Source of the DNA: JAFAQB01 sp045808425
Lineage (GTDB): Archaea > Thermoproteota > Nitrososphaeria > Nitrososphaerales > Nitrososphaeraceae
Length of the DNA stretch: 51,120 bases
NCBI GenBank assembly: GCA_045808425.1
Contig: JBJMFM010000309.1
Coordinates: forward strand, 1-51,120
Reading direction: 5' to 3'
In this document: piece after piece, positions 26,130-34,816 of the stretch
How the letters are laid out: every line of letters begins with the position of its first letter
How positions within the stretch are numbered: position 1 is the first letter of the stretch
Notes under the pieces: generated by a model
Databases searched by the model: none
The model's input: the letters and a program-made list of their open reading frames with translations, nothing else
Told to the model about the DNA's origin: nothing
Translations under genes and position numbers: made by a program

Positions 26130-26933
26130 GTGGCTACAAAATTTACTGCAGACATTGGCATTATTGGAGGCACTGGAGTTTATGATGTTGGACTCTTTAG
26201 CGAGAAAAGAGAAGTGAAGGTATATACACCATTTGGTGATCCCTCTGACCTCATCACGATTGGAGAATATGCTGGTAAGAAAGTTGCATTCATTCCTAGA
26301 CATGGAAAAGGTCATCGTATTCCTCCTCACAAAATTAACACTCGTGCAAATATATGGGCATTAAAGGAGATAGGTGTGAAAAGAATTATTGCTCCGACTG
26401 CAGTAGGAAGCATGAGATACGACTACAAACCCGGGGATATTGCAGTTCCGGATCAGTTTGTTGATTTTACTAAAGGAAGGGAATACACATTTTATAATGG
26501 AGGAGAGGTTTGTCACATATCTGTTGCTGATCCATTCTGTCCGGAGCTTCATGATATTGTATTATATCATGGAAAGAAACTAAAGTATGATATTCATCCT
26601 AAAGCAACATATGTTTGTATAGAAGGACCAAGATTTTCAACAAGGGCGGAGTCCCACTTTTTTAGAGATGTTATGAAAGCAGATATCATCGGAATGACTC
26701 TCATACCAGAATGTCCACTTGCTAGAGAAGTAGAGCTCTGCTATGTGTCAATTGCTACAATTACAGATTATGATGTATGGACAACTTCTTCAGTGACTTC
26801 TAGGGAGGTTATAGAATTGTTAAACAAGAATATAGAGAAAATAAGAAAGCTAATTGCGGAACTGATACCAGTGATTTCTGTTAAAAGACTCAAATGCAAT
26901 TGCAGAAATGCATTGAAAGGTGCAGTTCTATGA
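26130..26933 (+). CDS. mtnP: S-methyl-5'-thioadenosine phosphorylase
   Basis: A 267-residue phosphorylase (EC 2.4.2.28) of the PNP/MTAP family that splits methylthioadenosine, a by-product of polyamine synthesis, into adenine and methylthioribose-1-phosphate. Motifs: IGIIGGTGVYD, FIPRHGKGHRIPPHKINTRA, APTAVGSMRYD, IEGPRFSTRAE and IGMTLIPECPLARE. The TDYDVW stretch is the purine-binding Asp region. The C-terminus has a KCNCR motif, which may form a disulfide. GTG start three bases behind apt, so adenine made here can go straight to Apt. Confidence 0.94.
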   Translation: MATKFTADIGIIGGTGVYDVGLFSEKREVKVYTPFGDPSDLITIGEYAGKKVAFIPRHGKGHRIPPHKINTRANIWALKEIGVKRIIAPTAVGSMRYDYKPGDIAVPDQFVDFTKGREYTFYNGGEVCHISVADPFCPELHDIVLYHGKKLKYDIHPKATYVCIEGPRFSTRAESHFFRDVMKADIIGMTLIPECPLAREVELCYVSIATITDYDVWTTSSVTSREVIELLNKNIEKIRKLIAELIPVISVKRLKCNCRNALKGAVL

Positions 26934-26938
26934 ATTAT

Positions 26939-27241
26939 CTACTTTGGCATTTTTATTCCTTTTGGAAGGATCACATCACCTTCAATCAATTTACGTTGGA
27001 TGGTCACTTGTAATACTTCTGGATCCAGCCCCATTTTTTTAATTTTTTCTAATATTTTTTTTGCAATTTTGAGGCTAATATTATGCCCTCCAATTCTACC
27101 AAATGCAATTGCTGTAAAATTAAATTTCTGATCGTTTATAACAAAGTAACCTGTTAATTTGCTGGCAATTTCACTTCCCCTAGCATTTGTCACAAATATA
27201 GTTACGGTGCTGTTATGATCTTGAACATTATCAAATGTCAT
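26939..27241 (-). CDS. conserved small protein, unknown function (Alba-like size)
   Basis: A 100-residue protein: strand (STVTIFVTNARGSEIASKL), two strands (GYFVINDQKFNFTAIAFGRI), helix (SLKIAKKILEKIKKMG), strand (EVLQVTIQRK) and a basic C-terminal tail. The beta-alpha-beta order and basic end would suit an RNA- or ribosome-associated protein, but I do not recognise the family. Its start overlaps the end of the preceding gene on the same strand by 11 bases, so the two are coupled. It converges with mtnP, with five bases between stops. Confidence 0.65.
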   Translation of the reverse strand: MTFDNVQDHNSTVTIFVTNARGSEIASKLTGYFVINDQKFNFTAIAFGRIGGHNISLKIAKKILEKIKKMGLDPEVLQVTIQRKLIEGDVILPKGIKMPK

Positions 27242-27659
27242 TTTGCATTTGTCTCCTTATTACATCTATGTTACGATTCACATTGGTTTCAACTAGAAAA
27301 CTCCACCAATCATTGTCTATAATTTTATAGTCTTTAACGTCAACCTCATAAGTTTCATCATCTGCATCAGCAAATTTGAATTTGCCTTCCTTAATTAATT
27401 TAATTAATTTCCACCTATTCTTGCCATCTTTTTTTCTACTTACTGCTACAGCCCATTTCTTATTCTTGTCAATTGTAGGCATACCAATCTGATCGGATAT
27501 ATCCAAAACTCCTAGTCTCTTTTCTTCACAAAATATGTCTTTGGTAGTTACACTACGCCAAACATCTACAGCACCAACTGTCTTTGTATTTTCATTTATG
27601 TTAATTACACCAAAATACACGATCTTATTGGTGGTTTTTGGATCTGCGTTAGTAGTCAT
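27231..27659 (-). CDS. conserved protein of unknown function, coupled to the gene at 26939
   Basis: A 142-residue soluble protein, beta-rich, beginning (after a Thr/Asn/Asp-rich lead) NKIVYFGVININ. Notable stretches are KKWAVAVSRKKDGKNRWKLI and the Trp-rich IIDNDWWSFLVET. The end (NRNIDVIRRQMQND) is helical. Not a family I can name. First gene of a two-gene unit. The regulator at 27687 lies upstream on the same strand, with 27 bases between, and may be part of the same operon. Confidence 0.6.
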   Translation of the reverse strand: MTTNADPKTTNKIVYFGVININENTKTVGAVDVWRSVTTKDIFCEEKRLGVLDISDQIGMPTIDKNKKWAVAVSRKKDGKNRWKLIKLIKEGKFKFADADDETYEVDVKDYKIIDNDWWSFLVETNVNRNIDVIRRQMQNDI

Positions 27660-27686
27660 TTATTTTGAATGTTTGAATCAAATGCC

Positions 27687-28046
27687 TTATTTTATTCTTG
27701 CATTATTATAAGGACCTTCCAATAGCATACCAATATTATCAACCTTTGTGTTTTTTTTGAAAATAGTATGGTCCTCTTCACATCTCCTTCTATATCGATT
27801 AGTTACAGCAAATCTTGGATGAAGAGATTCGTACTCTGTTTTTGTTATATCAATAATCATTCCTCTATTGACAAGGGATTTTGCTACTCTATCAGCATCA
27901 TCTATAGACCAATGTAGCATTTTAGATATCATTTCTGCATCTACCTTACCTTTATAAACTATTAAAACAAATAACTTTGCTTCTTGCTTTGATATTCTTA
28001 ACTCTGATTCTAAAACCTCTTCAATATTGTTGATATTAACTGCCAT
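27687..28046 (-). CDS. winged-helix regulator, TrmB/MarR-like
   Basis: A 119-residue protein. Residues 8-70 are a winged helix (ESELRISKQEAKLFVLIVYK, DAEMISKMLHWSIDDADRVA, KSLVNRGMIID), of the kind found in TrmB-like archaeal regulators. No sugar-binding domain follows. The short C-terminal part (YRRRCEEDHTIFKKNTK) is basic. It is the first gene of a likely three-gene minus-strand unit with the two unknown proteins at 26939-27659, which makes it a candidate regulator of its own operon. Confidence 0.7.
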   Translation of the reverse strand: MAVNINNIEEVLESELRISKQEAKLFVLIVYKGKVDAEMISKMLHWSIDDADRVAKSLVNRGMIIDITKTEYESLHPRFAVTNRYRRRCEEDHTIFKKNTKVDNIGMLLEGPYNNARIK

Positions 28047-28369
28047 ATAATCATATAATGCGCTACTTTTGTATTAAGCTTAGAGCATATCATACTACTG
28101 TGGATCATAATACTTTGTGTGATAAGACTCATCTCGAAAGAGCATGATGTCTGCTTTCTCTCATTTTGAATGACAAAAGTTAATTAAATTATAGTGAAGA
28201 TTGTCATGGCAGGTAATTTGGTTTTATATTACATATGTAATAAAAAACGCAAAGAACGCAAATGGAATACTTCATATTCCAAATTCATATTGTTTGAAAA
28301 TTAATAATTAATTCAAGGTAGAATAAATTAATTAATAAGTAAATTGTAATCATAAACTGTATGATATAG
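28047..28369 (+). other. divergent promoter region
   Basis: About 320 very AT-rich bases between the regulator (minus) and the DUF373 gene (plus). Repeated TTAATTAAT-type blocks at 28290-28350 give many possible TATA boxes. No coding frame. Confidence 0.45.
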
Positions 28370-29542
28370 ATGCCTGCAATATCTGATTCTGATGATTTTC
28401 AAAAATATATTTCTCGAACTAGAGGTTTATCTAAACCTTCAACTCATAGTAGAATTCTTGTGTTATGCATAGATAGGGATGACGATCTTGGTTCTAAGGG
28501 AGGAATAGAAACACCTATTGTAGGAAGGGACCCTTGCATTAAGGCAGGAACCAGATTGGCAATAGAAGATCCAGAGGATCCAGATGCTAACACAATTTTT
28601 GGAGCGATCAAGACGTATGAAGAGCTCATAAGTAAAGGATACGAGTCAGAGGTTGCACTTGTTTCTGGGAAGTTTAATCGTGGAATTGAGGCTGATGAAA
28701 AGATTGGATTTGAGATTCAGAATATCCTCACGTCGTATAATGCAGATGGAGCAGTGGTTGTTTCAGATGGGGAGGATGATGAGACAGTGATCCCTATTAT
28801 TCAAGCAATGGTTCCGATTATATCTATTCAACGTATCATTATCAAACATAGTCGAAGCGTTGAGTATTCATACGCCATTCTAGGCAGATATATTAAAATG
28901 CTGGTTTACGACTCACGTTACTCAAGATTCTTTTTAGGTGTTCCAGGTGCATTATTGGTTGTAAGTGGCCTCTCCACAGTATTTGGATTGACGCGTGAAG
29001 CTATAGCATTAGCATTAAGCATTTTGGGAGGTGCTTTCATTATACGTGCATTTGATATAGATAAAGCATTGGCATCTTTGGGGAGACCAACTCCTACTGC
29101 ATTTATTCGAATCTTCTCAACTTTTGCTGGTGTGCTAATTATCTTAGCGTCTATAGCAAACGGACTTTCAAGCATCCCAAGTGAAGCAATCACCCCAAAT
29201 ATGGGAGTAATAAATATAATAAAAGACAGGGTAATTGTAGGAAGTTTTGTTCATGGTACCATTACACTGTTATGGATCGGTATTGCCACTATACTTGTAG
29301 GCACATTATTAAGCAATTGGTTTAAAGGCAGCGTTAAAGCCATGTCAGATATTCTACGTCTGGTAGTATTAGCATTGCTCTATTTTCCTATTGTACAATT
29401 TACTTCTGTTTTAACTGAACGTACTAGCCCATTTACTTTGATTTCATCGTTGCTTATAGGTTTGGCCATTACGTTGATGGCTGCAACTTTCTTGTTCCAA
29501 TATTTTAGAAGCAGAAAAGGAGGAGAAGTACTAAAACACTAA
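28370..29542 (+). CDS. DUF373 family membrane protein
   Basis: A 390-residue protein. The soluble N-terminal domain (about 20-185) carries the archaeal DUF373 signature: RILVLCIDRDDDLGSKGGIE, DPEDPDANTIFGAIKTYEEL, VVVSDGEDDETVIPIIQ and KMLVYDSRYSRFFLG. Five or six transmembrane segments follow (about 188-380). Members are widespread in archaea but uncharacterised. The acidic loops (DRDDD, DGEDD) look like metal or nucleotide sites. The uppS gene follows after about 95 bases on the same strand, as is often seen in Thaumarchaeota, so a link to lipid or membrane metabolism is possible. Confidence 0.85.
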   Translation: MPAISDSDDFQKYISRTRGLSKPSTHSRILVLCIDRDDDLGSKGGIETPIVGRDPCIKAGTRLAIEDPEDPDANTIFGAIKTYEELISKGYESEVALVSGKFNRGIEADEKIGFEIQNILTSYNADGAVVVSDGEDDETVIPIIQAMVPIISIQRIIIKHSRSVEYSYAILGRYIKMLVYDSRYSRFFLGVPGALLVVSGLSTVFGLTREAIALALSILGGAFIIRAFDIDKALASLGRPTPTAFIRIFSTFAGVLIILASIANGLSSIPSEAITPNMGVINIIKDRVIVGSFVHGTITLLWIGIATILVGTLLSNWFKGSVKAMSDILRLVVLALLYFPIVQFTSVLTERTSPFTLISSLLIGLAITLMAATFLFQYFRSRKGGEVLKH

Positions 29543-29636
29543 AAAAGTTTATCTTATTTGTTTCAATTTAATTATTTCTTATAATGATAATAATAACAAT
29601 AAAATCATCGTTTAGCCTGCAAAACCATGTATATAA

Positions 29637-30449
29637 ATGGGAATACAAGTAATTGGTAGTACAGCGTTTGCAGAAACCATTCTTAAACATAGTGGCCTTT
29701 ATAGTATTTATGAACGTCGATTAGAATCACAGATTCTGAATGATCCAGTTCCTAACCACATTGCAATAATCTTAGATGGCAATAGAAGATGGGCAAAATA
29801 TCATTTTGCAGCGATAAATAGTGGTCATTTCTTTGGTGCTGACAAGGCAGAAGAGCTTTTGAATTGGATTCATGATCTGGGGATTAGAATTACTACTTTA
29901 TACGTTTTATCGACAGAAAACTTAGATAGAAAAGACGAGGAATTAGATAATATATATAAGCTATTACGCATAAAGCTTGAAAAGCTCTATAGAGATTCAA
30001 GAATACATAAACGCCAAATGAAAATTAAGGCAATAGGCAATGTCATGCTTCTCCCTAGATCACTTCAAGAAGTTTTGGCTAAACTTGAGGAAGTAACAGC
30101 AGATTATAATTCTATGTTTCTTAATATAGCAATTGCATATGGAGGGCAAAAAGAACTTGTTGATGCCATAAAAAAAATTGTATCAATGGTTAAATCTGGA
30201 AAAATTAATGAAAGCGATATTGACGAAAAATTAATTGAATCGTGTCTGTATACATCCCATTTACCGCAAGCGGAACCTGATCTAATATTAAGAACATCTG
30301 GAGAGAAACGTCTCAGTGGTTTCCTCATATGGCAAAGTGCCTACAGTGAATTAGTATTTATGGATGTATTTTGGCCTGAATTCCGCAAAATCGATTTAAT
30401 GCGTGCGATCAGAACGTACCAATGCAGAAAGAGAAGGTTTGGGAAGTAG
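29637..30449 (+). CDS. uppS: cis-polyprenyl diphosphate synthase
   Basis: A 270-residue cis-prenyltransferase (UPP synthase family, EC 2.5.1.-) building long polyprenyl diphosphate, the lipid carrier for archaeal N-glycosylation. Catalytic Asp47 lies in IAIILDGNRRWAK. The other signatures are LYVLSTENLDRK and, at the end, EPDLILRTSGEKRLSGFLIW followed by FMDVFWPEFRK. Full length. Downstream of the DUF373 gene. The glycosyltransferases that would use its product include candidates at 48.8-51.1 kb. Confidence 0.93.
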   Translation: MGIQVIGSTAFAETILKHSGLYSIYERRLESQILNDPVPNHIAIILDGNRRWAKYHFAAINSGHFFGADKAEELLNWIHDLGIRITTLYVLSTENLDRKDEELDNIYKLLRIKLEKLYRDSRIHKRQMKIKAIGNVMLLPRSLQEVLAKLEEVTADYNSMFLNIAIAYGGQKELVDAIKKIVSMVKSGKINESDIDEKLIESCLYTSHLPQAEPDLILRTSGEKRLSGFLIWQSAYSELVFMDVFWPEFRKIDLMRAIRTYQCRKRRFGK

Positions 30450-30507
30450 TAAAGATATACGCTATATTCTTGAACGACTTTATATAGGATCAATAGAATG
30501 AATATAA

Positions 30508-30660
30508 ATGCAACAGCACGGAGATTATGACCAAGAATCAAAGAGATGGTATTGTGAGTACTGGATGTATTTACAAGAGTGGAATGAGGTTCATCACTAT
30601 TCACCTTCAAATACAGTAGCAGAAGAAAAAGAAGACGAGAATAATGATAATGATAATTGA
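30508..30660 (+). CDS. Trp/Tyr-rich miniprotein, 50 residues
   Basis: ATG-started frame reading MQQHGDYDQESKRWYCEYWM then YLQEWNEVHHYSPSN and a very acidic end (EEKEDENNDNDN). The clustered aromatic residues in the first half and the Asp/Asn tail are unlike background frames. A TATA-like ATATAA precedes the ATG closely. Function unknown. Located between uppS and the Nudix gene on the same strand. Confidence 0.5.
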   Translation: MQQHGDYDQESKRWYCEYWMYLQEWNEVHHYSPSNTVAEEKEDENNDNDN

Positions 30661-30738
30661 AAAAATATAGAAGGGAGAAAGAATGTACTACATAAAAAGT
30701 TACTTAGGTGGACTCATTGGATGATGACATGATATAAT

Positions 30739-31179
30739 ATGATTGATGAACAGTCTTCAGGAGCAGTCATATTCTCAATTATTAAGGAATCGAGTAAAGC
30801 AGAATTTTTACTATTGCATTATGCATCAGGCCATTGGGATTTTCCAAAGGGCAATATAGAATTTGGTGAGGATGAAGTACAAGCTGCATACCGTGAAATA
30901 TTCGAAGAAACGGGGGTTGAGAATGTCCATTTTCTGGAAGGCTTTAGGAAAAAAATACAATATCAGTATAGACGGGGACACAAATTAATTCGAAAAGAAG
31001 TTATTTTCTATTTAGTTATGACAAACACAAGAGAAATTATATTATCTAATGAACATATTGGATATGCATGGAAGGATTATAATGAGGCAATGGACCAATT
31101 GACTTACAAAAGTGCGAAAAACCTCTTAACAGAAGTCAAAATGTTTTTGGAAACTAATGCCATTAATAATAAATACTAA
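30739..31179 (+). CDS. Nudix hydrolase
   Basis: A 146-residue Nudix protein of the diadenosine-tetraphosphatase-like group. The Nudix box is complete: Gly38, Glu44, then REIFEETGV (52-60), with WDFPKGNIEFGE just before. Such enzymes cleave nucleoside diphosphates linked to another group (Ap4A and similar); the exact substrate is not visible. Its last four bases overlap the end of pyrF on the opposite strand. Confidence 0.9.
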   Translation: MIDEQSSGAVIFSIIKESSKAEFLLLHYASGHWDFPKGNIEFGEDEVQAAYREIFEETGVENVHFLEGFRKKIQYQYRRGHKLIRKEVIFYLVMTNTREIILSNEHIGYAWKDYNEAMDQLTYKSAKNLLTEVKMFLETNAINNKY

Positions 31180-31916
31180 ACACAAGAAATTTGATGCTGT
31201 ATTTCCTTGACAACATTTACAGGATTTGTAGATCTAATTATTAAACTGCCAATAATAAAATAATCGGTACCATTTTTTGCTGCCTGTTGTATATTACCAC
31301 CCTGCAAGCCAAATCCAGGCGAATATATAGGAACTTGTTTTTGGCTAGATATTTCTTTCAACACATTTATTTGTGTAGCACCAACTACAATACCATCTAC
31401 TTGACATTCATAGGCATATTCAAGGAATAATTTATACATCGTAGCATTACGATTCATAATATTTATGTTGAAGCCATAATTTGCTCCCGGATGACTCATG
31501 TAAATTAATGCAATAACACCGCCCTGATTTTTGTGAGCTTGATCTACTGCAGCTTGTAATGCTTCTCTACCCATAAATGGGTTAACTATTACTGCATCAA
31601 AACCCATTTTTAAAAGATACTCGATAGCAACCTCATTAGTTCTAGCTATATCGTTCAACTTAATATCTGCAATAGATTGGAGTTGATAGGAATGGATTAG
31701 ATCATTTATTTCTGACATTTGGGAAAAAGACAAGGGTAAGATTAAGTGGAAATTAATTTTGATTGCACAAATATATCTTTCAAGTAGAATGATTATCGTC
31801 TTAACAAATTCCACGAGATCAGTTCTATACAATGGATCAAGCGCTAGGACTATTTTGCTTCTTTTATTATTTGAGCAAATATCTATCCTTTCTCGAAATG
31901 AAGACAATTTATTCAT
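31176..31916 (-). CDS. pyrF: orotidine-5'-phosphate decarboxylase
   Basis: A 246-residue TIM-barrel enzyme (EC 4.1.1.23), the last step of UMP synthesis. Asp27 (LALDPLY) and Lys53 (AIKINF) precede the catalytic Asp84-x-Lys86-x2-Asp89 in ADIKLNDIARTN. Phosphate binding is in YSPGFGLQGGN and FIIGSLIIRS. The preceding gene on the strand overlaps its start by eight bases, so it is the second gene of an operon. 3' overlap of four bases with the Nudix gene. Confidence 0.93.
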   Translation of the reverse strand: MNKLSSFRERIDICSNNKRSKIVLALDPLYRTDLVEFVKTIIILLERYICAIKINFHLILPLSFSQMSEINDLIHSYQLQSIADIKLNDIARTNEVAIEYLLKMGFDAVIVNPFMGREALQAAVDQAHKNQGGVIALIYMSHPGANYGFNINIMNRNATMYKLFLEYAYECQVDGIVVGATQINVLKEISSQKQVPIYSPGFGLQGGNIQQAAKNGTDYFIIGSLIIRSTNPVNVVKEIQHQISCV

Positions 31917-32601
31917 GGAGTCCTACTAGAGGATGATTATTAAAAAGCTTGACCAGTTTTAGATAGATATGGCCGTGCTCATCTATCCTATTGGAGAAAG
32001 ATGGCTGTTCTATTCTCTGACTAGAGAATTTCAAAAATGGATCTTTTGGTTCATTCTCAAGTACGACATAATAAAAGTAAGAAATCATATCCGATTCACC
32101 TAGACTCATTGCAGCCCCGAGTACAAATTTTACATTATCGTTAATATTTGCTTTAAAGAGAAACAGTGGTAGTGGAGGCTCGTCGTAAATTGTCTTGTAG
32201 GCTGCAACTTTCGCTAGACTAGACAGATTCTTTAATTCTACCGATACGTAGCCAGATTTCTTGTCAATCCTAGCAGTTTTTGTAAAATAAGGAGGGAATT
32301 TATCAACATTAATAATCGGCGAATAAACAAAAGTTGGATTGGCCACTGAATCAACCACTAAAACTTCTTCAGCGCCACCAGTAATTCTGTAAGCAAGATA
32401 TTGGCCATCTTTGTGGTATGGGCTTTTTACGAAGTAAATAATTGGTCTACCGTCTATAAAATCAGTTTGAACTGCAAAGACCTGCTCATTATTTAAAATT
32501 AGTGAAAAAGTTGGCAGCGGAGCACGCTCCAGAGCACAAACTAGTCTACCGAAATCTTTCATATCGCATACTTCAATATAATGTGGGGATTTGAGCCTCA
32601 A
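31909..32601 (-). CDS. conserved protein coupled to pyrF, unknown function
   Basis: A 230-residue soluble protein from TTG, mostly beta, with stretches such as GRLVCALERAPLPTFSLILN, GRPIIYFVKSPYHKDGQYLA, GAEEVLVVDSVANPTFVYSP and PPLPLFLFKAN. It is not a family I can name; it reads like a conserved thaumarchaeal protein. The overlap of eight bases with pyrF suggests coupled translation and a possible link to pyrimidine metabolism, but that is inference from position only. Confidence 0.65.
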   Translation of the reverse strand: MRLKSPHYIEVCDMKDFGRLVCALERAPLPTFSLILNNEQVFAVQTDFIDGRPIIYFVKSPYHKDGQYLAYRITGGAEEVLVVDSVANPTFVYSPIINVDKFPPYFTKTARIDKKSGYVSVELKNLSSLAKVAAYKTIYDEPPLPLFLFKANINDNVKFVLGAAMSLGESDMISYFYYVVLENEPKDPFLKFSSQRIEQPSFSNRIDEHGHIYLKLVKLFNNHPLVGLHE

Positions 32602-32843
32602 TTTGTCATTATTCTTAATATGTATGCTATTAAACTGATCTGCTTTGTGAAATCTATTTTCGTCAGGTCGTTCGTCACTTCGTATTTTATATACTATTTG
32701 TTGATCTTGCTACTTCTGGTTTGAGGCTAACCTTGACATCACATCTAATCCTAAAGATTTTGATTGCAAAATATTGCATACACTGTCAAAATGAATATCA
32801 ATAATATATACATATATAGATAGATTAAGGATATAGTCAGCTT

Positions 32844-33857
32844 CTAGAATCGTGAATCTCTCCGATCAATTATATCATTTACATCTGCACCAGTTCCTAT
32901 TAGGGTTACTTTCTTTCCTGTTTCTTGTTCTATGTTTTCGATAAACTTTCTGGGCTCTGTTTGTAACTTTGCAAAATCCCTTATCCCGGCACTTTCAGGA
33001 AATACCACGTCAAGTTTAGTAACTGCCAGCTGGGTTGCACTGTTCAATGAAATCGCTTTCTTTGCAAAATCCATGTTAAAAGGTGAGGCTCTTCTCTGTC
33101 TTCCAGTTACGCTTCCAAATTCAGTCCAACCACGCCTACGGGCCTCTTCTATACTAATTTCATTTTGCAATGGACCTCCGCCTACTCTTGTTACATATGC
33201 TTTGAAAACAACAATAACGTCATCAACCCTTTTTGGGCCAATGCCAACGTCGGAGCATATAGCTGATGCACAGACATCCTTTGAGGTTACATAAGGATAC
33301 TCTCCATGAAATAAAGACAGAAATGTTCCCTGCGTGCCTTCAACAATTACATTTTCCTTATTATCCAAGGCATAATTAACAGAATTGCTGACGTCTTCTA
33401 CATATAACAATAATTCTGGAACCTCCATCGCAACTTTCAAAACACGTAGCGCTCTATCTGCATTTGCAGGACCTGTACCGGTTCCTGTTGTGCCTATCTT
33501 ACCTTTAAGGTGATCTTCCGAATTATCCTTTTCGATATGGATTTTTTCTATAATACCACAATGCGGGTCGATAAAAGTTCTATCATGAGCATTAAACATT
33601 TTAATTTCATCTAACAAGATTTTTCTATCAATTAAAACTCCAGATCCTATCAATAATCTTGTTGATGGATTTACTGCTGCACTAGGTAACATTCGGACTT
33701 TGTAAGTTTTATTTTCAAAAGTGAAGGTATGACCAGCATTAGGACCTACTCCACCTCTAACTGCAATTGAAGGATTATCTTTTCTAGAGAGATATGCAAT
33801 AATCTTTCCTTTTCCCTCATCTCCAAAGAATCCTCCAATTGCTACTGTGCATGGCAT
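32844..33857 (-). CDS. purA: adenylosuccinate synthetase, short archaeal form
   Basis: A 337-residue GTP-dependent ligase (EC 6.3.4.4) joining IMP and aspartate, the first step to AMP. The P-loop GDEGKGK lies at 12-18, GPNAGHTF follows, and then KIGTTGTGTGPANADRALR and VEGTQGTFLS. The family is about 430 residues in bacteria and about 340 in archaea, so this is the normal short archaeal length. Monocistronic; upstream CTTTAATAG (about 33880 on the minus strand) is a plausible TATA box. Confidence 0.95.
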   Translation of the reverse strand: MPCTVAIGGFFGDEGKGKIIAYLSRKDNPSIAVRGGVGPNAGHTFTFENKTYKVRMLPSAAVNPSTRLLIGSGVLIDRKILLDEIKMFNAHDRTFIDPHCGIIEKIHIEKDNSEDHLKGKIGTTGTGTGPANADRALRVLKVAMEVPELLLYVEDVSNSVNYALDNKENVIVEGTQGTFLSLFHGEYPYVTSKDVCASAICSDVGIGPKRVDDVIVVFKAYVTRVGGGPLQNEISIEEARRRGWTEFGSVTGRQRRASPFNMDFAKKAISLNSATQLAVTKLDVVFPESAGIRDFAKLQTEPRKFIENIEQETGKKVTLIGTGADVNDIIDRRDSRF

Positions 33858-34069
33858 ATACGAGCTTTTTCAAAGCTGAAACCGCTATTAAAGCATAGGT
33901 ACCGTCCACAGTTGTGCTAAGAATTCAGAGGCACTGCAACCAAATGAAGTTATCTGTAGTCGCTAGCGATATTTTCAAATCAACCTCAATTTAATTATAA
34001 CCTAATTTAATCCACACTTATTATGACTTAATTCTGCCAAATGTGATTCGTCGCTACATAATTTTATTT

Positions 34070-34315
34070 TTATGCCATAGTTGCTGACAGCATGTAATAT
34101 TTACTGTTATTTCCAGATTCAAATTGTATGATATCTACAGGAGATATTTGAGTTTGAAATAATTTGTTTAAGAATTGTAGAAAACTAGGTCCTGCCACTA
34201 TGCTCTTGGCTTCCTTTTCGAGAGGTTTATTGTGGTATTTTTGTAGTGCGTCGACTAGTCCTAATCTACTAATTTCTTCTACCAGATTAGTCAACTCCAC
34301 TATTAGGTTAACCAT
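34070..34315 (-). CDS. small conserved-looking protein beside pseudogenes
   Basis: An 81-residue protein from ATG. It begins MVNLIVELTNLVEEISRLGL, then LQKYHNKPLEKEAKSI and a helix FLQFLNKLFQTQISP, and ends in a short beta-like region. It is well-formed and possibly intact, but its start overlaps the end of the decayed receiver fragment, and it may be a remnant of a longer gene. Function unknown. Confidence 0.45.
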   Translation of the reverse strand: MVNLIVELTNLVEEISRLGLVDALQKYHNKPLEKEAKSIVAGPSFLQFLNKLFQTQISPVDIIQFESGNNSKYYMLSATMA

Positions 34316-34570
34316 CTATTAAAACTGGTTTTTTTGAATATATGCTTGTCGTTATTATCGTCATCATCATCATTCAGCATTGTAGGACTTGCTTTTACGT
34401 TTCCTTTTTGTATATCGAACACAGTTATAAAACACACCTTGACTTTATTATCTGTCTTTTTAATTTGCATAATTCAAAGCCATCCATTTTTGACATATTG
34501 ATATCCCTTAATAATAGGTTGTAAATACCCGACTTGAAACTCGTTAGTGCTAAAAGAGAATCATTAAACG
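34303..34570 (-). pseudogene. decayed CheY-like receiver
   Basis: Minus-strand reading FNDSLLALTSFKSGIYNLLL then RDINMSKMDGFELCK, a frameshift, then DNKVKVCFITVFDIQKGN and an Asp-rich end. It matches the intact receiver at 13937-14293 (FDDPIIALDNFKKGIYDLLI and following), in DNA as well as protein. The N-terminal acidic pocket is missing: it is cut exactly where the terminase-like fragment ends. Confidence 0.7.
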
Positions 34571-34790
34571 ACTGTTACTACTTGCAAATAGCTTTTTCAT
34601 CTATCAATCAGAGCACTAGCTAAATCTATTCTAGGTCCTGTGACAATACACACTTGTGAATCTGATAAACTATTATCTTTCAGGAAGGCCAAGCCATAAA
34701 CCTGAGCATAAATTCAGACATTCCTAATCCGATTGCTTTCTTTATCCAAATATGTTTGGTAGAGTTAAAGTTACCATTTTGAATATCACA
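34570..34790 (-). pseudogene. decayed terminase-like ATPase fragment
   Basis: Minus-strand reading NSTKHIWIKKAIGLGMSEFM then LRFMAW, a frameshift near 34690, then LKDNSLSDSQVCIVTGPRID and LASALIDR followed by a second break (MKKLF recoverable). The sequence resembles the start of the ATPase domain of terminase-like proteins carried by thaumarchaeal integrated elements. The family call is from memory and moderate. The rest of the gene is absent. Confidence 0.5.
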
Positions 34791-34816
34791 ATTGGATTGG
34801 ACCAGTGAATAGAAAA

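Noticed and set aside
31176..31179. 3' overlap of the Nudix gene and pyrF as a possible error
   Set aside because: Both proteins have complete family length; a four-base convergent overlap is ordinary.
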